DNA from: Priapulus caudatus
Taxonomy: Eukaryota; Priapulida; Priapulimorpha; Priapulimorphida; Priapulidae
DNA: 52,088 nt
Assembly: GCF_000485595.1 (NCBI RefSeq)
Contig: NW_014578211.1
Location: 108,011 to 160,098 of the forward strand
Direction of reading: 5' to 3'
The notes under the pieces: generated by a model
Databases searched by the model: none
Seen by the model: only the letters and a program-made list of their open reading frames with translations
Told to the model about the DNA's origin: nothing
In this document: one piece after another, positions 1 to 14,200 of the stretch
How positions within the stretch are numbered: the first letter of the stretch is position 1
Layout of the letters: every line of letters begins with the position of its first letter
Program-made: the position numbers and the translations under genes

Positions 1-13
1 CTGGCTACGGGCC

Positions 14-1467
14 TGTTATTACTATAGTAACCTAACTGTGTATGCTCTCTGAAAGTTATGAAAACTGTTTTGAATCCTAACTTGTAGGGTTAAGTCTAGG
101 GTTGAGATAGTGTCATCAGACATGAGAATATGGCCCACAGTATGCCTCATATTGCAGGAAAATGGCTTAAATATTTCAAAATTTTCTGGGGGGCATGCCC
201 CCACACCCACCTAGCACTGGCATGCCTACGACACGCGGGCCTGCCAGTGGCAGCCAAGGTTAATTTCCCCCCCCCTCCCGCTGTCAATCAATTTTATTCC
301 GCATTTGGAGTTCACAGGGTTGGAGACCCTGGTATCCCTTTGCGGACACAACGCAAGTTATACTTTATTATATCGATCTACGAGCCAGTAACGAAACAGA
401 GGAAGAATGACGGAGAGCGAGAGAGGGAGAGAAGGACGGAAAGAGCGCGTTCCGATGACGAGATGGGAGAGAGTCTAGCCGAAACACTATATCGATCTAT
501 GGGCCAGCAACGAAACAGATGAAGAATGACGGAGAGCGAGAGAGGGAAAGAGGGACGGAAAGAGCGAGTTCTGATGATGAGATGGGAGCCAGGCTGCGCT
601 AGCGACGACGATGACGATGGCGACAAGGATTGGCTGGAGATCGTGGAGAAGGAGGACCGTTGCGGCCGCCGCGTCGGCAAGGATTGTCAACGGAGAGGAG
701 AAGTGACGAAGCAAGGAAGAACGGAACAAGAACGCAAGAGATAAACGAGATGGAAATACTTAAATGGGTGAGTGAAACAAACTGTGTCGGCATATAATCG
801 TAAGTAAAGTTAAAAACGATAGTTTCAAACCACAGCGTATAATATACAAGGTGATAGTGAAATACTCAAGCACTTTGCCGGTATACACATGCACCATGTG
901 TCTTATCCCTTATCAAAAAGGTGCATGTTAAGTTGTTGAGATGCTTATAGGCTACTTGAGGAGTGGAACAATATTTATAATAATGAAGGTCGATACAGTT
1001 GTTTCACAAGCTTACCTGACATTGTATGTATGCATGTATGTATGTATGTATGTTTATGGTTGTTTTATGTACGCGGTATTTTGTTCATGATATATGCTTG
1101 TGACCGTTTTTTTGTGTGTGGAAAATCTTTTTCGTGAAACTTTGTTTAAAAATTTGTGATCGTTTTCTTGAATTTGTGCTAACCAGTGACGGTACGTTTA
1201 CACTATATTGTCAGACCGCTAAACACGTTCTTCAATTAGAGTTTGATTATAGGCTAAAAACATCGAAAATATGAAATCAGTTTTGCGTATTTTTGTTGGC
1301 TGTATGATGTATGATGGATGATGTATGATGATTTTTCTTGGCTGTATGATGTGTGAAAGTGACAAAGTACCACATCAGTGCTGTGTTTATTAATGCCCTT
1401 GCCCTGTGTGAGTGGGATATGATATTATGAGGATATAATCAGACTCCTGGTATAATGGAGCACATGG
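14..1467 (+). repeat. Repeat family A, copy 1
   Basis: About 1.45 kb similar along its whole length to 8907-10531, with many single-base indels between copies. It holds an LTR-leader-like word (GGACACAACGCAAG at about 345-360), suggesting derivation from an LTR retroelement. It also has a 119-bp GA-rich tandem duplication and a (TATG)n run at 1024-1053. No coding frame is convincing. Confidence 0.8.
369..600 (+). repeat. 119-bp tandem duplication, GA-rich
   Basis: Two units starting TATATCGATCTA(C/T)G at 369 and 488, each followed by AACGAAACAGA, GAATGACGGAGAGCGAGAGA and GACGGAAAGAGCG. The period is 119 bases. The second family A copy (about 9280-9530) has the same arrangement. Confidence 0.8.
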
Positions 1468-2098
1468 TTTAAGCTTCAGTGTCTGATTATACGACCCTGT
1501 TCCTGGCTGGATGTACAAGACATGCTTAATTTGCATGAAACTTGATGATGTACAGTCGTATCGAGGACTTGGAGGATAGGAATAGCTGGTAGACTGGACA
1601 CATACCACATAGAACTGTATCTGTAAGTTAACACGTTGATGTTTATGAAAGGTAAGTGACTTATTTTATCCCTAAAATGTTTCGATTCATCCCTAAAAAT
1701 TCCTAAAATTTAGCCCTAAAAAAACCTTAATTTCTCCCTAAAATTAGCCCTAAAATGTTGTCAAGGACTGCCGGAAAGCCTGAACTCACCGTCAAAACCC
1801 GCGTTATTGGTTTGTTGGCATTTCTTTCAATAATACTTTCCTTAACAACATGCATTCATATTCATTACAGCATATTAAGTTTTTAACTGTTAAAATTGCA
1901 AAATGTGGTACTATGTTCTTGCTTTTGCTTGCCAAAATAATCGTGAATATGAAATCCATAGAAAAGCACAAAATTACAACTTTGTCTAACTGCAACTATT
2001 AGGCTTTCAAGGATGTTCACTGCATACTGGATTGCAATGGTAAATTGATTCATATTAGATATCTGCCTTGTCTCTAACATTTAATTTTCTGCGTCTAG
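1468..2098. other. Upstream intron remainder, no gene seen
   Basis: AT-rich. The only structure is a cluster of CCCTAAAA words at about 1668-1760. None of the missing SMC2 head exons is recognisable. Confidence 0.6.
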
Positions 2099-2209
2099 AT
2101 TTTATCAATGATAGAGGAAGCCGCAGGAACCAGGATGTATGAAGCTAAGAAAGCCGGAGCTCACAAGATAATTGAGAAAAAGGATGCTAAGCTGAAGGAA
2201 ATAGACACG
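2099..2209 (+). CDS. SMC2: SMC2 exon w1
   Basis: This exon has 37 codons from [10 protein letters not shown] to KEIDT, the end of the N-terminal ATPase head and start of the coiled coil. Acceptor is ctag at 2095-2098 and donor is gtacat. It starts and ends in phase 0. It cannot be the first exon: conserved head sequence should precede it and nothing matching is seen in 1-2098. Confidence 0.95.
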
Positions 2210-5200
2210 GTACATCAGAAGATGATAAACTGTGTGCATCACTATATGTTGTGTAACGCAGTTAAACACTCTTTAGCAGTAATATAAGAAAGACATGCAT
2301 GTGTCAATCTTTCTGTACTGTCGTACACACTCCCTTAACATGTAAGGTGAGAGAGGCATGCATGGCTCACTGTCTCTGTGTGTGCTACACATTCCCTCTT
2401 TGTGTCACATAGGAAAGACACATGAATCACTCTTTGTGTTCTATGATACACATTTCCTCTAGCTGTGACGAAGGAGAGACGTGCATGCATTGTTCTTTCT
2501 GTGCTGTGTTATAGATTCTCACAGAGGAGATAACTCCAACTCTGATGAAGTTGAAGGAGGAGCGGTCGGCTTACCTTGAGTATCAGAAGGTGATGCGTGA
2601 GCTGGAGCATCTCACGAAGCTCGTTGTTGCCTACCAGTTCTACCAGGCAGAGGTAAGATTTGCTGCCTGGATTGGGAACAAGGTGTTAGCCAGGAAAAAA
2701 AAATCAGGGAGTCTCACCATCTGAGAAAAGCGAGGATGCTGCAGGCATTAAGCGCCCTAGGGGGGAAGGTGTGGGAGGGGTTTTCCCTCTCCTACGGTGT
2801 GGAAACTTTTTAAAACCTTACCTTAAAATTGAGGAAATTTTGTCTGAAATGCCAAAAAGACAGGAATCTGATATGATTTTACTGGTAAAATGGGGCCGCC
2901 CTCATGCCGTCTCTATCAAATTTCATCTGTCTCATCCAAGAATAGGCCGTTCAAAAGACGAGTAGACTGGTCTCTGGCTAACACACTGGTTGGGAATGGA
3001 GGCACATTATTTTGCCATTACCTTGTGATGATTATAATTACTAATGTTTTGGCAACTAAATCAACGTTACTCTGGAGATAATGTATTGTCGAGTGTATAG
3101 CAGTGTATCCCCTGCATTGACAGGAGCGAGGCATCCCGCCTCACTCAAATTCTCAGCCGCCACACAGAAATTTGTCCAAAACACCGTCTTGCTGACGAAA
3201 ATCTCATACAATGTGTTCAGAATAGTTTACAATGTACCAAATTGCACCATTTTTTCAAAAGTTTTGACAGTAAGTACCTGCGGTGCTCGCTTTTCTAGGA
3301 CCTCGAAACGTACATACACACCAAAAAATATTTACCACCTCACAGGCTTTTTTGGCCAGGGGAAACACTGTATGGTGTTTGTATGGAGAGACCATACTAA
3401 ATAGTCCTATCATATGATTGCTTGGTTGTTAACACCACCGTGAAACATTAAAAATGATAGTGACGTCTCTCATTTAGTCATTGATTTAAAGTTTATATGT
3501 ACCATTTTTTCATCCTTAAAAGGTCGACCCCTGGTAAGCTCAAACTAATTTCAAGGTACACACGTAATTTGCTTTTCTAAGGTTTGCAGTTGTAATGCTC
3601 GAGCAGCAAGTTAACACGAAATGCAATGCAGACGGAGAGGACACTTTAACATGCAGGGTTCAAATATCACTACAGCACTGTTCTACCTTGGTTTCATTGT
3701 GCCTCTGGAAATTGGCTGATATCCACAGCAATAAACTGCCATAGCTGTGTAACATGTGTTTTGTACGTGTTACATGAAGTAGTCAGCGAGGCTATAGACT
3801 AGAGTCCAAAATTTTCTGCTTTACATATCCAAAATTCTGCTTTTCTCCGCGTTGTAAATTTGGCAATTTTCCGACTTTCAAAAAAAACTTAAAGCATACT
3901 ATTAACTATTTACTTACCTCATTGTAGGCGCCCCTCGATGTCCCTATTAAATTTTAACATATAGAGTTCTTTTGTGTGCTGCTCTGTGAGATTCTCGCGG
4001 CGATCGGTAAGCATGTGTTTATATTGGGAAAACGAACGTTCGTTCGAACGAAAGCGATCAGCCGTGCGTATGAGATCGCGAGCGAAATACGCTGCCGTGA
4101 GTTAGAGCGGGCCGCACAAGTTTCTGTTTCTGTTTCTGTTTCTGTTGTAGTACGTTGCAGTATCCAAAATTGGCATCGAGGCAACTGAATCGGGAGAGGA
4201 CTAATTATTTTAGAATTGATGTTGGCTGAGCTTAGATGTAAATGTTAATTCAAGTGTGAAAATTGACTGCAATGCAGTATCGCGAATTGTCCATGGAAAT
4301 TTCCGATGAGGTGATGCAAATCGGATTGCTATGATGCAGATGGGATATCGATCATAGGCCTACTACATGCGTTATTATGGTGAAATATTAGCTCTAGTAA
4401 CTATAGCGGCATAGCCCGCGTACAGTTGCCGCAGGCCTGCGGCAACTGTACGCGGGCTATAGTTACTAGAGCTAGTGAAATATTAATTCATAAATTGGTT
4501 TTTGTAATTTTTGGATGGTTTTTTTTTCTTCTTCAAAACCTTCGCGTTTTGTCCGTGATTTCACGAACTTCCAGCGATTTTCAGTTTTGGACTTACTATA
4601 GACTAGGGTGTTTTGATTAATCTTGTTGAAACAGTTAAGTCTGCGTAGACGCAAGCGTCGCGCATATTGGGCGGCTGCATTGAATGTTAAATGGAGTTGG
4701 ATAAGCGGGTTTTAGGTTAGCAGTTTTTAGGGTCAGTGTGAATGGGGCGCCGGGGGCTGGTCTAGGACGTTAGTTCTGTGAGACGGGTTAAATTGTTAGC
4801 GTGTGCATTGTATGTTTCTGCTAGGGGTTTTGGGGAGCGAGATTTTAGAAGAGGTGTAGAAAGAGTAGCAAGATAGAGGGAATTCAGTTCTAGTTCGCGG
4901 AGGTACGCGCAACTGCGAGTAGTGCGGGGTTTCTTATGTCTGATGTGTAATTACCCAGTAACCAGGGCCCCGATCTCGCTTTACGCTCGTACTACGCTCT
5001 AAAGGAGCAGTGTGGAACCGGGTAGACGAGGAAGTGGACCGTATATGGACGCTACTGGCGATCGTTGATCGAAGCGCGGTGAGTCAGGCTCATGAGCGTG
5101 CGAGAGGTGGCCAAACTTTTGAAAACTGTTCCAAATTAATCGATGGTGCAATGCGTGAGCGGAAAATACAGCGCAGTGCAGGGTCGTATTAGAGACGTGG

Positions 5201-8200
5201 AGAAGGCGTCAGTTACCACGTTAAATCGATGCGTAGTACGAATTATGTCGAATATCGGCTCAAGCGTCGGGGATGGCTGTGAAAATTGTCGCCCGTTCTC
5301 AGGGCGACGACTGTCAGATACGTTTCATGCACGATTTTTACTAGTCTATTATGGAGATGTCTCTGGCGACCTGACCACGCTTCGCTATGACCATGGTGCG
5401 TCTTCTAAGCAAAGCTCGACTCAAGTTTGTTACTCGATTGTCACATAGCCCAACGTCAGACTACGCTTTTGGCGTTCGCATTACGTGTTAGTTACACGTC
5501 AGATTTCACGTTCTTGCAACTTGGGGTTATAATGTTGGGGTTTTTGCTACCTGGCCAACCCGCACAATTCAGTGTCACTATGGATGAGCACATACTCAAA
5601 ATGCCATTTGTTTTCTTGTAGGACGGAACTCGAACTATGATTTGCCAATAGCCTATCATGGCTGAGGAGGAGAGCGAGGTGAGAATAGAGACAAACGAAA
5701 CGTTCTTGCTGGGCTCTCCCTTGTTCTATTTGGCGGATGTTGGTGTCCGTTAGAATAATCTTGATGTTATCTTGATTGAAGTCCGATAGTGGTGATCTTA
5801 ATTTCTTGATGTATTATTTTGACGCACGGCAGAATGAATGGATGTGTAATAGAACGCGACGCCGCTGATATTTTTAGTGATCTTTGCCAGCGCAGTACGG
5901 GCAGTGATTGAGGCGCAGGTTGAGGCGCGAGTGAAGCGTTGCTAAGGGCAGTGCAAGCGTCGTTTCGAATGCAAAATTGAATCTGTTACGGTCGCATAAA
6001 GGACGCAGTCGCGCCGGTTTGGCAAGCGTTATGATGTGGGCGTGGTGGTTGAGCCGTGCTGTGATAGGCTTGGTTTGAGCGCGAATGACTCGGTGATGTA
6101 AAGACGCACTGTAGATCGTAGATATGGACGTTAATTTTCGTAGTTATCGGCGATGGGCCCGGACTGCTGGGCCAATTGGCCCACCTCTTAAACCCGATCA
6201 ACATGCTTCGGGCAATTTTTTGCGAGGACGGGCGGCGATCGTGAATATAATGAAGCGTAGCTCTGGTGTGGATTGGGCCTTAAGGAGATGTGATGTGTGT
6301 AGATATTAAAGGTTATTACAGTTTAACTACACAAGTTTGGATTTGATTTCACTTTATCTTCTACTATGAACGTCTCGACCTGTTTTACATTTTGGTTGCG
6401 TGACAGTCCAAAACTTTGGGGTATCCAGGGTCTCAACCATTCGCATTCTTTGCGGAAATTCATTACATTTCTAGGCTTAATTTGCCGCATCTTCCGCTAG
6501 CGGCCAAGGTTTTATTCCTCAATTTCAAGTTTGCACTGATTGTCGCATTTGTTTCGCCTTGGACACATTGTTTTTTTTTCAGCGGTGCCCTGGCACTGGG
6601 CCCGAGGTTTTTAATAGGCCGTTTGATGCAGCGAGGTCTGTTTCATGAAATGCAATACGCTTCTGCCTTTAGTTTTGCGGCCCACCTTTCCAATCGCTCA
6701 GTGTGATAATAATGTAGTTTCTATGCATTTTATGTCTTTCTGGGCATGTCATCACGGTAAATGGAAAGCCTGTCGACAGGCGCTGTCTGCAAGGGCTGAG
6801 TGTCGCGTAGTTTGTACTAAGTTAATCAGGCATTTAACACGTGGGAGAGGATGGGCGTCCAATTGCCCATTTGCATCTAAAAACCCGATTTTTCAGATTC
6901 AGGAACGAATATACACAGAGAATGCTGGGCCGTACTTTGTAGATGTCCAAAACCTCAGCTAGTTGATATCATGGCTATTGCATGGCTAAGACAGAACTTC
7001 AAGATGGGGCACGGAGAAGGACGGTGACTTGCTAAAGAGTATAGTCTACTCAACGAGCATCTTAAGTGCTAATGCGGGTTGTTAAGTGAATCTACACACA
7101 ATTTATCCAGATGACGGGATTACTAGAGAAGCGTTTGCGAAGGAGCGGTGTTTATCGAAGATCGAGGCGATCGTTGCGCGCAGATCTTCGCGGCAGGCGC
7201 ACAGCGGACGCTCGGAAAATTCTACGGACGTATGCACAGCACTGGCAAGACTATGGATCGTAGGCGAATGCAGGGCGGCGCACGAATCCATGTGCCAGCG
7301 ACACAGTCCGCTTTTTGTGACGGGGACACAGAGGGCAGGAATTTGGAACGCTGTGACAGTGTTTAAATTGTTATAAAAACTGTAACGTTGTAATGTGTCT
7401 CGTAAAAACCGAGACTGACTGTAACGCGAAGTACACAGAATAGCTGTAGAAATTCTGACATTCGCGGGAACTTTGCCAAGTAAGTGGAAAATTGGTAGTT
7501 CAGGAATTAGGGAAACACACTAAGCCGGCGCATTCTTCGTGACTGATTGTTTTGGCCAACGCTGGAACGTTTTGACGGTATGCTCAATTGGCGAGGCTCG
7601 TACAGTGAGTTGCAAAGCATTGCGCCGCTTGCGGCCGCCATTTTATATAGCCGCATTATAGACTTGGCACTAAAATCGCTTCCACTCTCGGCTTAGCTTA
7701 GTTTCACTCGGATGGCTAGTCGAGGTGGAGCGAAGTCCTAGTTCTTATTGCCTTTTTGCAACCTCGCAGCTTCTCGAAAGAAGAGTAGGCCGATCATACT
7801 AGAAACATTAAGCACTTTGGTCAGTTTAATATTATAGATTTCGTATTTAATGTTAGCATTATCATTTTATTTGAAACGCTTCAATGCTAGTGTTTAGTAT
7901 GGCGGGTATTCTAACCTAGCAAGAGCGTTTACTTGGAGTTAGTAGTAGTAGTAGTAATAGTACTAGTACGTGTGTACATACGTAACTAGTAGTAGTTTAA
8001 TTAGTATTACTAATTTACTATTCCAATTTTAGCTTCTATAGCCGATTCTAGTAAAGTAACGTATCTATGAGTTAATAGATATATGTTGGGTAATTTACGT
8101 AGTACTATACTTAGTAGTTAGTACTTAATTATGTAATTATTCGTAACATGTACTTTGTAAGTCATATGAGTATTTCGTAGGTGCTGGAATGTTAACAAGT

Positions 8201-11200
8201 CTAAAGTTTAATAAATAGCCGGGCACCCGAGCCACAGCGAACCCGACAAAATCGTAGCCAATGGTTCCATTACAGCTACGGTTGCCGCATATATATCGTA
8301 TCTCTAAGTCAGCGCGTGCCTCAACGCCAAGACGCCATCAGCGCTATATATATTGTTACAATCGCTCTGAACAAAAACTCGTTCATTACAAGCAAAGGAA
8401 AGGGCGCCTAGTACGCCGAACAAGATTGAGAGCATCTTTCTAGCCACGCCGTGGCTCTACTACCTGAGGCTAGTGCGATTCCCCTCGTGCAATGCGCAGG
8501 AATTTTGCGATGAGAGCTAGCGAAAGCATGAGTTTCCTATAAACCCTAAAGGTCTATACGGTTTACTGGGTTGGAAAGAAAATAGGCAAGCGAAATTCGT
8601 CTAAACAATGCGGCCCGATAGCGGCGTACTTTTGAGCGTTCGCGCGGGACTATCCCGGCACTGAAGAACTGTCAAGCTATCATTCATGCAGCAGATAAGA
8701 GTCTTTCTTCACGCAAGAAGTGTACGATTAACGGTTATTATAATTGAAAACACATTGCCTACATTTGAGGGGCGGCAGACAATCGGCAAATGAACTATTT
8801 CAAGAAATGTTTCCAGGACTCACAATACGCAAAAAAGTATTGTTGCAAATACAAAAACTGTTGAATTTGTGGAGAATTGCAATTTCTACCTGTGCTTTTA
8901 ATACATGTATTATTACTATAGTAAACCTAACTGTGTTATGGCTCTCTGAAAAGTTATGAAAAAATGTTTGGAATCCTATTGTAAGAGGTTTAAAGTATAG
9001 GGTGAGATAAGTGTCATACAGACATGAGGAATATGGGCACACAAGTATTAGCATCCATATTGCCAGGAAAATGGCTTATAATATTTCAAAATTTTCTGCG
9101 GGAGCATAGCACCACAACACTAGAACCTTAGGGCATAGCCTCGACACGCTCGGGCCTGCCCAGTTGGCAGCCAAGGTTAATTCCCCCCCTCCGCTGCGTC
9201 AATCAATTTATATTCCGATTTGGGTTCACGCAGGGTTGGAGGAAATGGTATCCCTTTGCGGGACACACGCAAGTTATACTCTTATTTACTATCGATATCG
9301 GCAGCAAGTAACGCAAACAGAGTACAGGAATTGACGAGGAGAGCGAGGGAGAGGAGAGAAGGCGGACAATGAGAGCGTTCAGATAGACGAATGGCCGGAG
9401 AGGTCTAAGCCGAACCAAGTATATCAGATATATCGGTGCCAGCACAAAGAACAGATGAAGATTGCGGAGAGCCGAGAGAGGAGAAAGAGGGACGGAAAGA
9501 CGCGCGAAGTTTCTGTGATGGCATGGGAGCCGGAGATGCGCTTTAGCGACGAACGATGACGATGGCGACAAAGGAATTGGCTGAGGAGAATCGTAACTGG
9601 AGAGGAGGACCGTTGTCGGCGGCCGGTCGCAAAGGATTGCTCAACAGTGAGATGGAGAAGTTGGCACGAAGCAAGGCCGAAAGGAACAAGAACGCAGGAT
9701 AAAGCGCAGTGGTAAATACTTAATGCGGTTGAGTGAAACAAAACGTGTGTCTGGATATAATCGTAAGTAAAGTTAGAAAAAAACGATAGTTCAAAAACCC
9801 GGGAGTATTATTAAAAGGTAGATTTAGTTGGACATTTACTCAAAGCTGTTGCGGGTATTACCATTGCACATGTGTTTATCCCTTTAATCAAAAAGGTGCA
9901 TGTTAAGTTGTTTTGAGATGCTTATTAGGGCTTTATTGAGGGAGTGGAACATATTTATATAATGAAGGTCCGATTACAGTTGTTTCACAAGCTTACTGAC
10001 ATTGTTGTTAATGCAATTGTATGGTATGTTATGTATGTTTATGGTTTGTATTTATGTACGCAGGATTATTTTTGTTATATTTTCAATGATATATGCTATG
10101 TGGGGCGACCTGTTTTTGGCCGCAGATCGTGTGGAAATTTCTTTTTCGTTGAACTTTGTATTTAAAAATTTAGTGATCGATTTTCTTGAATTTGGTCGCT
10201 AACCGTGACGGTGACGTTATTACACTTATATGTCAGGACGCGCTAAACACGTTCTTCAATTGGGAGTTTGATTATAGGGCCTAAAACACATCGAACTCAT
10301 GAATCAGTTTCGCGCGATAATTTATTGATTGGCTTGTATGAATGTATGATAGGCATGATGTATGATGATGTTTTTCTTTGGGCTGTATAGATGCGTGTGG
10401 AAAGTTTGACAAAAAGTACCAGCAAATCAGTGCTGTAGTCATTTATTAAATTAGCCTGCCTGTTGTGAGTTGGGGATATGATTTATGAGGGATTTAAATC
10501 AGAATCCTGGTATAAATGGAAGCACAATTGGTGGAAACGTCGGTTTCGGTTAAGATGCGTGTAGGGTACACGAATTACGCCACGTACGTTACAGCACTAA
10601 AAAAGACGCTAAGAGTGAGAGTATTGCATCGACTATCGCGAATGTTTTACTGCCCAATTGTGTTGAGTTTCTGGGATGTTGTATTTGTGGATCGAACTTT
10701 ATCCGTTACTTGTTTTTTACGGTTTATATGTGTTTTTATTATTGCTATTTTGAATTGTTGTTATTGTAGGTTATTGATTTGGGGTTGTTTAATGACAGAA
10801 AGGATCGTTTCTCTCGTTGGGTTGAACGTTTGAAAGATATTAGCCCGGTAGTAATTTTTTCTTTGGGAATTTGGTTAGGTTGAGGTTTAAAGTGGTAGAT
10901 CAGCGGAGACGACTGAAATCGGATTGAACGGGGTAGTATTTCGTTTTGGGAAAAGGGAAGAATGTGACACTGTTTTTTGCACTTGTTTCTGAAGGTAGTC
11001 AGCGAGGGCTATAGACTAGGGTTGTTTTGAGTGACAAGTTGGTCTGCGGGTAGACGGCAGACGTCGCGCATAATGGGCTGGCTTGCAGTATGATGTTACA
11101 GAGTTGCGAATAAGCTGGGTTTTAAGTTAGGCAGTTTCTAGGGTCATTGTGAAATGGGGGTAAGACGCGGTCTGGGAGAACGGGTACATGTGCGTGGTGC

Positions 11201-14200
11201 ATGTGGTTTGTAGGAGTTTTGGGGGAATATATAGAGAGGATGTAAGAGTAGAGAGGATTCAGGTTCTGGTCGCGAGAGTACGCACGCGTGTGCGCGGGTC
11301 TTTGTCTGTTTGTAAGGAGATGTGATGTGTGTAAGATATTAAAGGTTATACAGTTCTGGATTTGAATCTACTTCATCATTTCTACATGAACGCTCATCCC
11401 TGTTTACAGCTGCCCTACCTGGTATGCCTCCCTGTCTATCCCATAATTTCTACCTGGTTTATGTACATATATGACCACTTTCACACTTGAAACGTGTTGT
11501 TAAAAATTGGGTCGCCTTGGTATGGTAACCCTTTTTCATAGGAAATGTTCGTATTCATGCCCCCACCAACTTGCCAAGTTGCCCCAAAGACGTTACAGGG
11601 TGCGAACTTAACGCGAGTCCGGAGTCAAATACTCCCTGATTTACTGCCAGACTCCCTGATTTGACATATATGCAGGAGTCCGTGGGACTCCCTGAAAATT
11701 CTGCTATACTAACTAGTTTGTTCCAGAGCACGGCCTTGCGGAATTACCATGTTTTTTTCGGCAAATGTCCAAAGAAAATTTGGCAGACGTGCAACCGCAT
11801 GAATCTTCAAAATAAGCACATGTATGCATTATTGTTAATATCTTTAGTTTTGAACTTCAGACTGCGGACTCCCTCATTTTGCTGCGGACTCCCTCTTTGT
11901 GAGGGCAAGGTGTCCGTTGGACTCCCTTGTTCACAAGTTCATTTCTACCCCTGACGTTACGATACATGTGCCGTGCCTCTCTGTGAAATAGGAGCAGCGG
12001 CACGGCTCGGCGGAGAAGCTTAACGAACTGACAGTGATGATCACGCAGTTTGAGCAGCGAAAGTGCGAGATCGACGCACACCTGGAAAAGCTAGAAGAAC
12101 TGGTTGCTGAGCTGACCGAGAAAAGAGATGCGGTACGTTTGCCTGCTATTTGGACCCCGCTCACCACCAGTTGGCAGCATACTGCCACAGTGCCGGAGAC
12201 CATTTTTAATATCAAATGTGCATTTTGTGATTGTTTAGATGTTTTTACCCCCAGTGTTGAATAGAAGGTGATGTAGGACATTGGCTGCATCCGGTTGTTG
12301 GTAGTAGGAATTTGTATTATATGATGATATTGTTTTGTATAGCTGAAATGTGTGATAGATGGCGCCACTGCACTATTTTTTTGCAGGAATCTGGTGGCGT
12401 GATAGCAGAACTAGAGAAGAGATTACATGACAAGAGACAGCATGAAGCTAAGCAGCAGAGCAGTATCGACAGCAAGAAGGAGTCATTGAAGACGGAGCAG
12501 AAGAAGAGGAAGGATCTACTTAAGCAGCAGACTGAGGTAGGATACAACACGTTTATTAGCTCACCTTGAGTCAGTCAAGCTGAGCTATTGCCATGGGTCG
12601 TCGTACGTCCGTCCGTCCGTCAACATTTCGCTTCGGTCAACGATAACTCAGGAACCGTTTGACTCACATGTTTGAAATTGGGTATAGTTGTTACTGCTAT
12701 GCTCCCATATTAAACGTCCTATTTTGAAGCACGCCAGTCGACGTACTTTCGAGCCTGGACGTGGTGTTGGACGTGTGCCCTACCCTGACTAACGTTACAG
12801 GATACGAGCAGCAAGCAGGCAAAGATGAAGGAGATGGATAAACTCATGGATGGTTATAACAAGGTGAAGCAGCAGTCAGAGGCTGACCAGGCTGCTCACG
12901 CTGCTGCACAGAAGCTGTACCGAGATGTCAGCGCAGGTTTATCGAGCAACGATGATGGTGATGCTGCCACGATTGCTGAACAACTAATAAGTGAGTCACG
13001 AGGTGGCCACTGGTGGCCTAGCTACATCATTAAATAAGACTTGAAAAATTGAAATGATATAGCATGGTGTGTAGGTAAAATTCGAGTGGCATAGCTAGTG
13101 CATAGGTAAAATTTTAGTAGTGTAGAATGAACATAACAGCCATTCCACGTAAGTGGAAAACTGAAGTGAGAGCTAGTGACATGAATTTTTTGTTTATTAA
13201 GAGAAATAATGAAATGGTTTAAATCCAAAATTTCATGTAAATGGGCCTTTTTATTAAAGAATCACAGCTTCTTGATCGTGGGTAAGCTTAATGACGGCAA
13301 AGGTGGTTAAAAGTGTTTTTTCAGAATCAGAAAATTTTTCTATTATCTAAAGCTTCAGTTATGAATAAGCCAGCCTTTATTAAGTAGCCAGTATATCATA
13401 TTTCATAAAAAATTAGGATGCCTAACAATTCGCATTAGCATTTCCTGAAATTTATATGATGAAAACATCCTCAAAATGTGTCAACGCGAGTCACACAAAA
13501 AGTAGAATTGTTAAGTTTGTGAAGAAAATAAAAAGGGTAGCAACAAATGCTTGATACTGGTAATTCTTCTAATGCTACCTTTTCAGTTTAGTTGAATACA
13601 TTTTTAGCTCACCTTGACATCGTCAAGCTGAGCTATTGCCATGGGTCGTCGTCCGTCAACATTTGGCTACGGTCAACGATAACTCAGGAACCGTTTGACC
13701 CACATGTTTGAAATTGGGTATAGTTGTTACTGCTATGCTCCCATTAAGCGGGTTTTAGGTTAGGCAGTTTCTAGGGTCAGTGTGAAATGGGGGTAGGACG
13801 TGGTCTGGGAGAACGGGTACATGTGCGTGGTGCATGTGGTTTGTAGGAGTTTTGGGAGAATATATAGAGAGGATGTAAGAGTAGAGAGGATTCAGGTTCT
13901 GGTCGCGAGAGTACGCGCACGCGCGTGTGCGCGGGTCTTTGTCTGTGTGTAATACCCCAGTCACACCAGGGCCCCGATCTCGCTACGCTCGTACTACGCT
14001 CTAAGAGCGTGGTGGAAACGCGTAGAACGCAGTGTGGACGTATATGGACGTACTGCGATCGTGATCGAGCGCGGTGCAGTCAGCATGAGCGTGGAGAGCG
14101 TGGCCAAACTTTGAACATGTTCAAAATAATCGTGGTGCAAGCGTGGCGGAAATACAGCGCAGTGCGGGCGTATTAGAGACGTGGAAGGCGTAGTACCCAC

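Larger units (their letters stand above)
3776..6387 (+). mobile_element. BEL/Pao-like LTR, copy 1, split by two insertions
   Basis: LTR pieces at about 3776-3802, 4607-4950 and 6284-6387 together match the uninterrupted LTR at 10990-11408. The last piece ends TTTTACA and is followed by a TTTTGG(T)GCGTGACAGTCC primer-binding-like site. The interruptions are the elements at 3803-4593 and 4951-6280. BEL/Pao assignment rests on the LTR end and primer-site style only; no pol gene is present. Confidence 0.65.

Noticed and set aside
1-2098. Search for the SMC2 first exons (Walker A, Q-loop)
   Set aside because: No sequence on either strand resembles the conserved head; the region is repeat family A and AT-rich intron.
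10516-10833. 105-codon + open frame with hydrophobic stretches
   Set aside because: Crosses a repeat boundary, has no recognised family, and no splice context.
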